Assembly: GCF_001713355.1 (NCBI RefSeq)
Contig: NZ_CP016448.1
Span: 434,001-498,000, forward strand
Direction of reading: 5' to 3'
From: Methyloversatilis sp. RAC08
Lineage (GTDB): Bacteria > Pseudomonadota > Gammaproteobacteria > Burkholderiales > Rhodocyclaceae
DNA length: 64,000 bases
This document shows positions 35,718-44,507 of the stretch, in pieces (positions within the stretch are counted from its first letter, which is position 1; every line of letters begins with the position of its first letter). The notes under the pieces were generated by a model that did not search any database, had not been told where the DNA came from, and saw nothing but the letters and a program-made list of their open reading frames with translations. The position numbers and the translations under genes were made by a program.

Positions 35718-36250
35718 GGCGCGTCCTTCATCAGGATGGACACGCGCACGCTGGCATCGACAGTGCCGCGCGCGATGTCTTCACGGCGCAGCACGACTTC
35801 TTCCACCAGCACGGCCGGCGATACCTGCTGGATTTCGGCCAGCCAGGTGCGCAGCGCGGGGTAGCTGCCGCGCAGCGGAAAGAGATATTCCTGCCGCGCA
35901 TAGCCGGCGCCGACCGGCTGCGACTCGCGGCTTTCGACGCGCGCCAGCACGAGCTTGTTGCGCCCGGCCGCCTTCGACAGCGCTTCGAGAATCGACGGCA
36001 TGCGCGCGCGCGGCACCAGCGAGGCGTCGAAGCGGTCGAGCTGTTCGCGTGGCGATTCGACCGTGCGCCCCAGCGACAGCCGTTCGGCCAGCGCGCTGCG
36101 TTCGCCTTCGAGCACGCCCAGTTCGGTTTCGAGCGGCGCCGTGGCACCCAGATGGATGGCCAGCGCAAACGCGAGCAGCGCCACGCCGAGCGCACCAGCC
36201 CAGCCGGCACGCGACGCGGCATACAGCAGACGGGCGCGCAGCATGTTCAT
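35714..36250 (-). CDS. PilO/GspM-like inner-membrane protein
   Basis: About 178 residues with one N-terminal membrane helix (AGALGVALLAFALAIHL), a coiled-coil stretch (LETELGVLEGERSALAERL) and a ferredoxin-like C-terminal half (YLFPLRGSYPALRTWLAEIQQ). That is the PilO/GspM plan. The start may be ATG 36262, 36250 or 36244; the middle one overlaps the preceding stop by 4 bp. It probably pairs with the PilN-like protein. Confidence 0.72.
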   Translation of the reverse strand: MNMLRARLLYAASRAGWAGALGVALLAFALAIHLGATAPLETELGVLEGERSALAERLSLGRTVESPREQLDRFDASLVPRARMPSILEALSKAAGRNKLVLARVESRESQPVGAGYARQEYLFPLRGSYPALRTWLAEIQQVSPAVLVEEVVLRREDIARGTVDASVRVSILMKDAP

Positions 36251-36813
36251 GCACCCCTCCACTGCAGACGCAGCGAAAACGCGACCACCTGCAGGCCGTC
36301 GCGCTCCTTCAGTTCGAACACCTCGATGCGCGGCGCACCGACCGCCTGCGCATCGGCGAAGGATTCGGCATAGGCGAACAGCGCATTGAGGTCGCGCGCC
36401 TCGCCGGTCACGCGCAGCACGCCGCGTGCCGCGTCAGGCTCGACCGACAGCAGCGCCACATCCTCCTTGCCGCGCGCTTCGAGCTCGGCGAACAGCGGCT
36501 GCCATTCGCGCGCGCGCTGCAGCGACAGCTTGCGTGCGACGTCGATGCGCGCGCGCAGCGCCGGATCGTCCTGTTCGCGGCGCGCCAGCACGCGCGCCTG
36601 TTCGGCCTTGCGCGCCTCGCGCCGGTTGTCGTCGCGCAGAGCGGCGACTTCATCTTCGGTGGTCTGCCAGCGGTCGAACGACGCAAAGGCGGCAACGGCG
36701 CCGACGGCCAGCAGCAGCCAGCCCATCCAGCCGGGTGCCTGGCGGCGCGCTACGAAATCGAGCTCGGGTGTCGCGGGTCGTGCGCCCGGCCGGGCCATCG
36801 ATGGCAGCTTCAT
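36247..36813 (-). CDS. PilN/GspL-C-like inner-membrane protein
   Basis: 188 residues: a short cytoplasmic N-terminus (ARPATPELDFVARR), one membrane helix (GWMGWLLLAVGAVAAFASF), a charged coiled coil and a C-terminal ferredoxin-like domain (GVLRVTGEARDLNALFAYAES). The layout matches PilN. It overlaps both neighbours by 4 bp in a tightly coupled operon. Confidence 0.72.
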   Translation of the reverse strand: MKLPSMARPGARPATPELDFVARRQAPGWMGWLLLAVGAVAAFASFDRWQTTEDEVAALRDDNRREARKAEQARVLARREQDDPALRARIDVARKLSLQRAREWQPLFAELEARGKEDVALLSVEPDAARGVLRVTGEARDLNALFAYAESFADAQAVGAPRIEVFELKERDGLQVVAFSLRLQWRGA

Positions 36814-37520
36814 GCGACCACCCCGCCGGCGACGCAGCGCCAGCCGCGCGGCAGGTTCATCGACGGCGCGCCCTGGACGAACAGCTGGCCGCCATCGAGC
36901 GCACCGTCGAACAGGCTCAGGCGACGTTCGAGCAGCGCCGGCAGCGCGGCCGGATCATCGAGCGCTTCGCCGCGCATGTGCAGCCAGCGCCCGCCCGACC
37001 ACAGGCCCATGCACAGCCAGCCGTGCTGAAGCTGCGCAAAACCGCCCAGTGCGGCGCTGCCGCCGAAGGCCGCATAGGCGCGCAACCAAGCCGGCTGCAC
37101 GCTGGCGAGCCGTACGCCGATGGCCGCCGCCCAGGCCACCAGTGCCTGCACCAGTGCGGTGTCCATGCCGCAGGCCAGCACGCGCTCGGCGGGCCGGGCG
37201 TCCCAGGCAAAGGTCCAGCCCTGAGCGGCGGTACCGAACACTTCCATCATGCGGGCGCGCACCAGCGCCTGCACCTCATCGCGTCCGGCCACGCCGGGCG
37301 GCAGCTCGATCACCTGCCAGCGCGTCCAGGCGTTGTCGATCGACACCTCGACCGCGGCGCGGCGCGGCGTGGCGGCCGCCGGAATGCGGGCCAGCGCAGC
37401 GGCCAGCGTGTCGTGCGCCAGCGGCTGCACGTCGGCATGCAGACGCTCGCCCGCGCGCGCCAGCGACAGGCCATGCGGCCCGACTTCGAGCAGCAGTGAC
37501 CTAGACGACAAAAGTGACAC
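36810..37520 (-). CDS. PilM/GspL-N-like cytoplasmic protein
   Basis: 236 residues with no membrane segment. The N-terminal LLLEVGPHGLSLAR and ..VEVSIDNAWTRWQVIELPPG.. fit an actin-like PilM/GspL cytoplasmic domain, though shorter than PilM (about 350), so part of the ATPase fold may be missing. It overlaps gspE by 20 bp. Placement before PilN- and PilO-like genes supports the role. The ATP-binding residues are not evident. Confidence 0.6.
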   Translation of the reverse strand: MSLLSSRSLLLEVGPHGLSLARAGERLHADVQPLAHDTLAAALARIPAAATPRRAAVEVSIDNAWTRWQVIELPPGVAGRDEVQALVRARMMEVFGTAAQGWTFAWDARPAERVLACGMDTALVQALVAWAAAIGVRLASVQPAWLRAYAAFGGSAALGGFAQLQHGWLCMGLWSGGRWLHMRGEALDDPAALPALLERRLSLFDGALDGGQLFVQGAPSMNLPRGWRCVAGGVVA

Positions 37521-39177
37521 GGTTCAATTCCGTCAGACTGGTTTCACCACTGGCCACCAGCACCAGACCCGCTTCGCGCAGCGTGCGCGTGCCGCGCGCC
37601 CGCGCGGCCTCTTTCAATTGCCGCATCGGCGCGCGCGTCACGATCAGTTCGCGCAGTTCGTCGTCGAGCACCAGCAACTCCGCAATGGCGCGCCGGCCCT
37701 TGTAGCCGGTGCCGCGGCAATGGCCGCAGCCGGTGCCGGCGCGATAGTCGTAGCCGACCGCGTCGGCCAGACCGGATTCGGCGAGCAGCGCGGCATCGGG
37801 CTGCTGGGCGACCGAACAGTGGCGGCAGTTCAGGCGCAGCAGGCGCTGCGCGACGATGCCATTGAGCGCCGACACCAGGTTGTACGGATCGACGCCCATG
37901 TGCAGGAAGCGGCCGATCACGTCGAACACATTGTTGGCGTGCACCGTGGTCAGCACCAGGTGACCGGTCAGCGCGGCCTGCACCGCGATCTCGGCGGTTT
38001 CGCCGTCGCGGATTTCGCCCACCATGATCTTGTCCGGGTCGTGCCGCAGCACCGAGCGCAGGCCACGCGCGAAGGTGAGGCCCTTCTTTTCGTTGACCGG
38101 AATCTGCAGCACGCCGGGCAGCTGGTACTCGACCGGATCTTCGATCGTGATGATCTTGTCGAGACCGTGGTTGATTTCGCCGATGGTCGCGTACAGCGAG
38201 GTCGTCTTGCCGGAGCCGGTCGGGCCGGTCACCAGCAGCATGCCGTAGGGTTCGGCCGCCAGCTTGCGCATGGCGGCGCGCGCGATGTCGTCGAAGCCCA
38301 GGCTTTCCAGCGACAGCGCCTGCAGTTCCTGCGTCAGGTGGTCCTTGTCGAGCACGCGCAGCACCGCGTCTTCGCCATGCACGCTGGGCATGATAGATAC
38401 ACGCAGGTCGATGTCGCGACCGGCATAGGCCACCTTGAAGCGTCCGTCCTGCGGCACGCGCCGCTCGGCGATGTCGAGTTCGGCCAGCACCTTGATGCGC
38501 GACACCACCTGCTCGGCGGTGTCGGCGCCGGCGATCTGGCCGATCCGCACCATCACGCCGTCGATGCGGTACTTCACCTGCATGCCGGCCGGCACCGATT
38601 CGAGGTGGATGTCGGAGGCCGCCTGCTTGAGCGCGTCGTACAGCGTGGAATTGACCACCCGCACGACCGGGCTGGCGTCGTCGGCGATGCGCGCCAGCGA
38701 CAGAATTTCGGCCGAACTGGCGCTGACCCGGTCGCTGTCGTCGAGCAGGCCGGTGGACGCGCGCTGGCTGTCTTCGTAGCGCGCCAGCGCGGCGGTGATG
38801 TCGTCGCGCGTGGCGACCCGCAACTCGAAACTGGCGGGCAGTGTGGCGGCCAGCCAGTCCTGCAGCGCGCCGTCGTAGGGGTCGGCCACCACGGCGATCA
38901 GGTGGCCGGATGCGTCGACGGCCACCAGCACGGCGCGCGCCAGTGCCTCGGAAAAGCGGATGCGTTCGAGCGATGGCGTGAGCGCGTTGAGCGCGGCGCT
39001 GTTCATCGCCGGCAGGCCGAGCTGGGCCGCCACGCGGGCGCACATGGCGTCCGGCGTATCGCCCGACAGGTCGATCAGCGCCTGCATGATCGAGCCGCGT
39101 CCGGCGCGCAGCCGGGCACGGGCGATCAGGTCGGCGGGCACGCCCTGCGGCGCACCGGCAGGCAGGGGGGCGTTCAT
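37501..39177 (-). CDS. gspE: Type II secretion ATPase GspE
   Basis: 558 residues. An N-terminal MshEN-type domain (~25-130) precedes the hexameric ATPase domain with Walker A GPTGSGKT (318-325), Asp-box and Walker B regions (DKIITIEDPVEYQL, DKIMVGEIRDGETA) and a tetracysteine zinc motif (CRHC ... CGHC) near 470-505. It powers pseudopilus assembly. ATG 39177 overlaps the gspF stop (ATGA); the frame extends 192 codons upstream into gspF but that is antisense-like filler. Confidence 0.93.
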   Translation of the reverse strand: MNAPLPAGAPQGVPADLIARARLRAGRGSIMQALIDLSGDTPDAMCARVAAQLGLPAMNSAALNALTPSLERIRFSEALARAVLVAVDASGHLIAVVADPYDGALQDWLAATLPASFELRVATRDDITAALARYEDSQRASTGLLDDSDRVSASSAEILSLARIADDASPVVRVVNSTLYDALKQAASDIHLESVPAGMQVKYRIDGVMVRIGQIAGADTAEQVVSRIKVLAELDIAERRVPQDGRFKVAYAGRDIDLRVSIMPSVHGEDAVLRVLDKDHLTQELQALSLESLGFDDIARAAMRKLAAEPYGMLLVTGPTGSGKTTSLYATIGEINHGLDKIITIEDPVEYQLPGVLQIPVNEKKGLTFARGLRSVLRHDPDKIMVGEIRDGETAEIAVQAALTGHLVLTTVHANNVFDVIGRFLHMGVDPYNLVSALNGIVAQRLLRLNCRHCSVAQQPDAALLAESGLADAVGYDYRAGTGCGHCRGTGYKGRRAIAELLVLDDELRELIVTRAPMRQLKEAARARGTRTLREAGLVLVASGETSLTELNRVTFVV

Positions 39178-40352
39178 TGCAGGCTTTCCGCGAGCTGGAA
39201 GATGGGCATGTACATCAGCACCACGACGCCGCCGATCGCCAGACCGATGCCCAGCATCAGCAGCGGACCGAACAGACGGGTGGCGCGGTCGAGCCAGCGC
39301 GTCATTTCCTCGTCGTGGAAGGCAGCGATGCGTTCCATCATGTCGCCCAGATTGCCGGCCCGTTCGCCGACGCGCAGCATGCGTGACGCCACGGCGGTGC
39401 TCAGGCCGACCTCGGTGAAGGCGTCGGACGCCGAACGGCCTTCGCGGATCGACAGCAGCGCGCGCGACAGGCTCTGCTGCATCGGCAGCGGCAGCAGCTC
39501 GCGCACCAGTTCGAGCGACTGCACGACCGGAATGCCGCCGCGCAGCAGCATGCCGACGGTGCGGAAGAAGCGCGCCAGCCGGAAAATCCGCATGCGGTCG
39601 CCGATGCCGGGCAGGCGTTCGAGCTGCGCCATGAAGCCCTGCCGGAATGCCGGCTGGCGCAGCGTCCAGCCGAGGCCGACGACGATGGCGACCACCGCGA
39701 TGCCGAGCGCGCCGGAATTCGCCTTCACGAAATGACCCCAGGCGAGCAGCCACTGAGACGCCAGCGGCAGTTCGGTCGAAATGTCTTCATACACCTTGGA
39801 AAACTGCGGCACGACGAAAGCCAGCAGGAACATCACCACCAGCAGACCGACCACCAGCAGGATGACCGGGTAGGTCGCCGCTGCGACCAGCTTGCCGCGC
39901 ACGCTTTCCAGCTGTTCGCTGTAGGCGACGTAGCGTTCAAGTGCCTGATCGAGGTCGCTGGTGCGTTCCGAGGCGCGGATCATCGCCACCAGCAGGTCGG
40001 GAAACACCGAGGTCTGCGCCGCCATCGCCATCGACAGCGTCTTGCCCTGGCGCAGCGCGTCGATCAGTGCCGTGAGCACGGTGCGCGACAGCGTGCGCCC
40101 TTCCTTGTCGGCCATCACTTCCAGCCCTTCGACCAGCGACAGGCCGGCGCGCAGCAGCGCCAGCAGTTCCTGGCAGAACAGCAGCACCGGAAAACGCTGG
40201 CGCGTGAAGCTGAGCGTGCGCGCACGCGCAGCCGACAGAACGGTCAGGCCGTCGGCCTGAACCTGGGCGCGGGCGGACATTTCGTCCGACGCCTCGATCT
40301 GAAGCTGGGTGATGCGATTGGTGACGTCGAGGGCCCGGATGCGGAAAAGCAT
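39174..40352 (-). CDS. gspF: Type II secretion inner-membrane platform protein GspF
   Basis: 392 residues with two T2SSF domains (LLFCQELLALLRAGLSLVEGLE near 55 and FRLARFFRTVGMLLRGGIPVVQSLE near 260). Three membrane segments include VILLVVGLLVVMFLLAFVV and a C-terminal LLMLGIGLAIGGVVVLMYMPI. GspF anchors the pseudopilus platform and contacts GspE. One base separates it from the gspG stop. Confidence 0.93.
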   Translation of the reverse strand: MLFRIRALDVTNRITQLQIEASDEMSARAQVQADGLTVLSAARARTLSFTRQRFPVLLFCQELLALLRAGLSLVEGLEVMADKEGRTLSRTVLTALIDALRQGKTLSMAMAAQTSVFPDLLVAMIRASERTSDLDQALERYVAYSEQLESVRGKLVAAATYPVILLVVGLLVVMFLLAFVVPQFSKVYEDISTELPLASQWLLAWGHFVKANSGALGIAVVAIVVGLGWTLRQPAFRQGFMAQLERLPGIGDRMRIFRLARFFRTVGMLLRGGIPVVQSLELVRELLPLPMQQSLSRALLSIREGRSASDAFTEVGLSTAVASRMLRVGERAGNLGDMMERIAAFHDEEMTRWLDRATRLFGPLLMLGIGLAIGGVVVLMYMPIFQLAESLQ

Positions 40353-40353
40353 G

Positions 40354-40827
40354 TCACCAGTTCGTGATGTCGGCGGCTTCGTCGCTGCCGCCTGGTTGAC
40401 CGTCCTTGCCCAGCGAGCTGAGATCGTATTCGCCGTGTTCGCCCGGCGCGCGATAGATGTAGGGGCGGTCCCACGGATCCGGCGGCACCGCCTTCTTCAG
40501 ATAGGGGCCGCCCCATTTGGGCGCGGTGGCCGGGCGTTCGACCAGCGCCTTCAGGCCCTCTTCCGTCGTCGGGTAGCGGCCGTTATCCAGTCTGTACTGG
40601 TCGAGCGACTTTTCCAGCGCGTCCATCTGGGCGCGCGCCGCCTTCACCTCGGATTTGCCGATCTGGCTGAAGTAGCGCGGACCGACGTAACCGGCCAGCA
40701 GACCGATGATGACCATGACGACCAGCAGTTCGAGCAGCGTGAAGCCGCGCTGCACAACGGCGCCTCGCGTGGCTGCTGGAAGGTGGCCGGGAACGGTTCT
40801 GTCCGGGAATTCGTTACGTGTCATCAT
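40354..40827 (-). CDS. gspG: Major pseudopilin GspG
   Basis: 157 residues. The prepilin peptidase site is QRG-FTLLELLVVMVIIGLLAG, followed by the T2SSG C-terminal domain (YRLDNGRYPTTEEGLKAL, WGGPYLKK, DPWDRPYIYRAPGEHGEYDL, SLGKDGQPGG) with the calcium-binding end typical of GspG. The leader before the cleavage site is unusually long (27 residues), so translation might begin at a later codon. It is the first gene of the operon and the only pseudopilin gene in view; gspH-K are absent here. Confidence 0.93.
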   Translation of the reverse strand: MMTRNEFPDRTVPGHLPAATRGAVVQRGFTLLELLVVMVIIGLLAGYVGPRYFSQIGKSEVKAARAQMDALEKSLDQYRLDNGRYPTTEEGLKALVERPATAPKWGGPYLKKAVPPDPWDRPYIYRAPGEHGEYDLSSLGKDGQPGGSDEAADITNW

Positions 40828-40935
40828 TGACTCAGTCTAGCTGTGCCGGCCATGCGGCAGCAAGCGTTTGCGGGCAGTGCAACATGAGCGAAACCTTGCG
40901 GCAGCAAGATTGCAATACTCGACACTTTACCGGGC

Positions 40936-41544
40936 ATGTGTTTCCTTCAGATGAATCGACCCACCAAACTGATGCTGTCGCTGTGCTGCCTGCTGTGTGC
41001 CGCGCCGGCACAGGCGGACATTTACGCGCGCGAGGATGGTGAGGGCACGCTGCATCTGACCGACGCGCCGGTCGGCGACGGCTATGAACTGCTGCTGGAA
41101 TCGCATGCGGCGGGCGCCCCGGCAAGCGCTGTCCGGGCCGTCACCCGGCCGGCTGCTGCTGCAGCGCACCAACAACGCATTGCGCGCGTGGCGGGCCGCA
41201 CCGGCGTCGAAGCCGGTCTGCTCAATGCGGTGATTGCGGTCGAATCGGCCTACAACCCGAAGGCGCTGTCGCCCAAGGGTGCAGCCGGGTTGATGCAGCT
41301 GATGCCGGACACGGCGCGCCGCTACGGCGTGACCGACCGCTTCGATCCGGACCAGAACCTGCTCGGCGGCGCACTCTACCTGCGCGACCTGATGGCGCGC
41401 TTCGACAACCAGCTCGAACTGGCACTGGCTGCCTACAACGCCGGCGAAGGTGCAGTCGAGCGGCACGGGCGCCGGATACCGCCGTTCGCGGAAACCCTGC
41501 GCTACGTGCCGAAGGTACTCGACCACTACCGGTCGCTGCGCTGA
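40936..41544 (+). CDS. Lytic transglycosylase, SLT family (exported)
   Basis: A signal peptide (LMLSLCCLLCAAPAQA) precedes an N-terminal DUF4124-like stretch (DIYAREDGEGTLHLTD) and an SLT domain from ~80. The catalytic Glu is in AVIAVESAYNPKALSPKGAAGLMQLMP, and GGALYLRDL and AAYNAGEGAV are conserved blocks. It cleaves peptidoglycan glycan strands with anhydro-muramyl formation. It is divergent from the type II secretion operon and could open the wall for the secretin. Confidence 0.88.
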   Translation: MCFLQMNRPTKLMLSLCCLLCAAPAQADIYAREDGEGTLHLTDAPVGDGYELLLESHAAGAPASAVRAVTRPAAAAAHQQRIARVAGRTGVEAGLLNAVIAVESAYNPKALSPKGAAGLMQLMPDTARRYGVTDRFDPDQNLLGGALYLRDLMARFDNQLELALAAYNAGEGAVERHGRRIPPFAETLRYVPKVLDHYRSLR

Positions 41545-41625
41545 CGCGGACCGCCCTGCGGACGGCGCGTCAGGACGTCAGGCGACCGGCCCGACTGCCG
41601 TGCGACCTGTCTCTACGACTCGTCG

Positions 41626-43140
41626 CTAAGACTTCGCATCCATCTCGCGCAGCGCCGTCTTCAGCACCTTGCCGTAGTTGTTCTTCGGCAGTTCATCGAC
41701 GAAGCGATAGTGCTTGGGCCGCTTGAAGCGCGCGATTTCGGTCAGGCAGTGCGCATCCAGTTCGGCCGCGGTCATCGGCTGGCGCGTGACGACGAAGGCA
41801 ATCACCACTTCGCCCCATTCCGGGTCGGGACGGCCGATCACCGCCACTTCGGCGACCGATTCGTGGGTCAGCAGCGCCTCTTCGACTTCGCGCGGATAGA
41901 TGTTGCTGCCGCCGCTGATGATCAGGTCCTTGCTGCGGTCGAGTAGCGTCAGGAAGCCGTCTTCGTCGAGCCGGCCGACGTCGCCGGTGTACAGCCAGCC
42001 GTCGACGATGGATGCGGCCGTCGCTTCCGGGTTGTCCCAGTAGCCATTCATCACCGCTTCGCCGCGTACCCGGATTTCGCCGGTTTCGCCGGTCGGCACG
42101 TCCTTGCCCTGCGCATCGACCACCGCCACTTCGACCATGGACTGCGCGAAGCCGACCGACGCCAGACGCTCGCGGTAGCGCGGCTGCGTCGGGTCGTTGA
42201 TCAGCGCGCGCGGCATCACGGTGATCATCATCGGACACTCGCCCTGGCCGTAGATCTGCGCGAAATGCGGGCCGATCAGTTCCAGCGCCTCTTCGAGGTC
42301 GGCCAGATACATCGGGCCGCCGCCGTAGCAGATGGTGGCCAGCCCGGTCGGACGCTGGCCGGTCTTCTTCACCACGTCGATCAGGCGGCGCACCATGGTC
42401 GGCGCGGCGAAGAAGGACGCTTCGGTCCAGTGTGCGGCGAGGTCGAAGCATTCCTGGGCGTCGAAGCCGCCGGATTCGGGCACCACGTTGATGCCGGCCT
42501 GCATGACGTACGGCAGGTGGAACAGGCCGCCGCCGTGCGACATCGGCGCCGGATGCAGCGCCACGTCGCCCGGTGCCAGCGCCTGCACGCTGGACAGATA
42601 GCCCATGCAGGTCCAGCGCAGCTGGCGCAGCGACAGGTTCACGCCCTTGGGCCGGCCGGTCGTGCCGCTGGTGTAGAACAGCCACACCGGATCAGTGTCG
42701 CCGCGCGGCTCGATGGCCGACGGCGCGATCGACGCATCGCGTAGGAATGCGAATGACGACAGCACCGGCACCGCATTGCCGCCGTCGCGCAGCACGGCTT
42801 CGAGCTCGTCGCGCGCCTCGGCGCCGCAGAACACGATCTTCGACCCGCTGTGGCTGCAGATGAAGGCGGCTTCCTTGGCGTGCAGCTTGGCATTGATCGG
42901 CACCACCGCGACGCCGGCCCACCAGGCGCCCCACATCAGCGGCAGGTAGTCGGGCGTGTTGTACATGAACAGCGCCACCCGGTCGCCCGGTGCCAGCCCC
43001 TGCGCGCGCATCCAGGTTGCGAAGCGCGCCGCGCTTTCGGCGAATCCGCGGTAATTCCACAGCACCTCGCGACCGAGGGCGATGGCCGGGCGATCGGGGT
43101 ATTGCTGCGCGGTACGCTGCAGCCACAGGGCGATGTTCAT
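41626..43140 (-). CDS. Acyl-CoA synthetase (AMP-binding family)
   Basis: 504 residues. The AMP-binding P-loop is FYTSGTTGRPKGV near 160, with QIYGQGECPMMI, YTGDVGRLDEDGFLTLLDRSKDLI and a C-terminal KNNYGKVLKTALR with the catalytic lysine. It activates an unidentified carboxylic acid to its CoA thioester. It follows the thiolase gene by 53 bp on the same strand, so both likely act on one beta-oxidation-type or aromatic/side-chain pathway. Confidence 0.88.
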   Translation of the reverse strand: MNIALWLQRTAQQYPDRPAIALGREVLWNYRGFAESAARFATWMRAQGLAPGDRVALFMYNTPDYLPLMWGAWWAGVAVVPINAKLHAKEAAFICSHSGSKIVFCGAEARDELEAVLRDGGNAVPVLSSFAFLRDASIAPSAIEPRGDTDPVWLFYTSGTTGRPKGVNLSLRQLRWTCMGYLSSVQALAPGDVALHPAPMSHGGGLFHLPYVMQAGINVVPESGGFDAQECFDLAAHWTEASFFAAPTMVRRLIDVVKKTGQRPTGLATICYGGGPMYLADLEEALELIGPHFAQIYGQGECPMMITVMPRALINDPTQPRYRERLASVGFAQSMVEVAVVDAQGKDVPTGETGEIRVRGEAVMNGYWDNPEATAASIVDGWLYTGDVGRLDEDGFLTLLDRSKDLIISGGSNIYPREVEEALLTHESVAEVAVIGRPDPEWGEVVIAFVVTRQPMTAAELDAHCLTEIARFKRPKHYRFVDELPKNNYGKVLKTALREMDAKS

Positions 43141-43193
43141 TGTTTTCTGTCTCCGTTGATCTTGATCTTTTATGGGTGGCCCGACCGGACCGC

Positions 43194-44357
43194 TTACTGC
43201 ACGCGTTCGAGAATGGAACCGTAGTTGGCCACGCTGGCGCCACCCATGTTCAGGATGCCGGCGAAGCGCGCGTCGGGCAACACGTCGGCGCGGAAGCGGC
43301 CGAGCAGCATCCAGGCGCTGATGACATGCATCGATACGCCGGTGGCGCCGATCGGGTGACCCTTGGTCTTGAGGCCGCCGGACAGATTGACCGGCAGCTT
43401 GCCGCCGGCATGCACCCAGCCCTCTTCCAGCGCGCGGTGGCCGCCGCCGGGAGGCGTCAGGCCGATGGCTTCGTACATCATCAGTTCGGCGATGGTGAAG
43501 CAGTCGTGCACCTCGACGCTGTCGAGGTCATCCAGCGTGAGTTTTGCCGAATCGAGCAGACGCTGCCAGGCGACGCGCGCGCCGGCCAGTTCGCTCATGT
43601 CGCGCTGCGACGTCGGCATGATGTCGTTGGCCTGCGCCGTGGCGCGCAGCCGCACGAAAGGCCGGTTGCCATCATGCGCGTCGCTGTCGCACAGCACGAT
43701 GGCGGCGGCGCCATCGGAAATCGGCGAACAGTCGGTGCGCAGCAGGCGGCCGACGACGCGTGGATTCTTTTCCGATTCGGTCGCGCAGAATTCGATGCTG
43801 AGCGGATTGCGGTACTGCGCCAGCGGGTTGTGCGCCGCGTTGTCGTGGTTCTTCGACGCGATGCGCGCCATCGCGTCGCGCGGGTCGCCGAAGCGCTCGG
43901 CGTAGCGGTCGGCGATGACGCCGAACATGCCGGCAAAACCGGCTGGCGTTTCGGCTTCGTCCTTGAAGTAGGACGCGCGCAGCAGCGCGTTGCCGACGTC
44001 GCGGGTGGACAGCTGCGACATCACCTCGACACCGATCACCAGCACGCGCCGGGCGGTGCCGGCGCGGATGGCGAGCGCGCCCTGATGCACTGCGGCGCTG
44101 CCGCTGGCGCAGGCGTTCTCGACCCGCACCGCAGGCGTCATGCGCAGACCGGGCAGCAGGTTGGCCGACAGTCCGGCCACGAAGCCCTGCTTCACCATGC
44201 CGACGCCGAAGTGGCCGACCACCACGGCGTCGATGTCGGTCGGTTCGAGGCCGGCATCGGCAATCGCCTCGGCGGCGACTTCCGCCATCAGGGTTTCGAC
44301 ATCTGCGTCGGGGCGCCGGGCGAAGGGCGTGTGGGCGAAACCGGTCAGATCGATCAT
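43194..44357 (-). CDS. Thiolase family protein (acetyl-CoA acetyltransferase/SCP-x-like)
   Basis: 387 residues with the nucleophilic Cys83 in VENACASGSAAVHQG, VEVHDCFTIAELMMYEA and the C-terminal GLKTKGHPIGATG. The NEAH-type motif is replaced by VEVHDCF, as in SCP-x-like thiolases rather than FadA/PhaA. It probably cleaves or forms a 3-ketoacyl-CoA. ATG 44357 (MIDLTGFAHTPF) is chosen over 44381. Read in an operon with the acyl-CoA synthetase and opposite a PAS-LuxR regulator. Confidence 0.86.
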   Translation of the reverse strand: MIDLTGFAHTPFARRPDADVETLMAEVAAEAIADAGLEPTDIDAVVVGHFGVGMVKQGFVAGLSANLLPGLRMTPAVRVENACASGSAAVHQGALAIRAGTARRVLVIGVEVMSQLSTRDVGNALLRASYFKDEAETPAGFAGMFGVIADRYAERFGDPRDAMARIASKNHDNAAHNPLAQYRNPLSIEFCATESEKNPRVVGRLLRTDCSPISDGAAAIVLCDSDAHDGNRPFVRLRATAQANDIMPTSQRDMSELAGARVAWQRLLDSAKLTLDDLDSVEVHDCFTIAELMMYEAIGLTPPGGGHRALEEGWVHAGGKLPVNLSGGLKTKGHPIGATGVSMHVISAWMLLGRFRADVLPDARFAGILNMGGASVANYGSILERVQ

Positions 44358-44390
44358 GGACTGTCTCCCGCGGCCGCGCACGGCGGCCTG

Positions 44391-44414
44391 CTGTGGCGAA
44401 ATTCTGTGGCGAAA
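44391..44414. promoter_or_regulatory. Direct repeat CTGTGGCGAAA x2 in a divergent promoter region
   Basis: Two perfect 11-bp copies (44391-44401 and 44404-44414) at a 13-bp period lie between the thiolase and PAS-LuxR genes. They may be an operator for the regulator. A GTATACATT sequence at 44446-44454 could be its -10 region. Confidence 0.4.
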
Positions 44415-44507
44415 GCCGGCCCCATTGGGCGGCCGGCGGATCGGGTATACATTAGGCGCGCCCGAACACCTCCGCCAGTCGCAGAACTACGCCCTGCCGA
44501 GCCAGAT

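Noticed and set aside
33763-39735. Long plus-strand frames opposite gspD and gspE
   Set aside because: Composition is that of antisense to GC-rich genes and no start signals or family motifs are seen.
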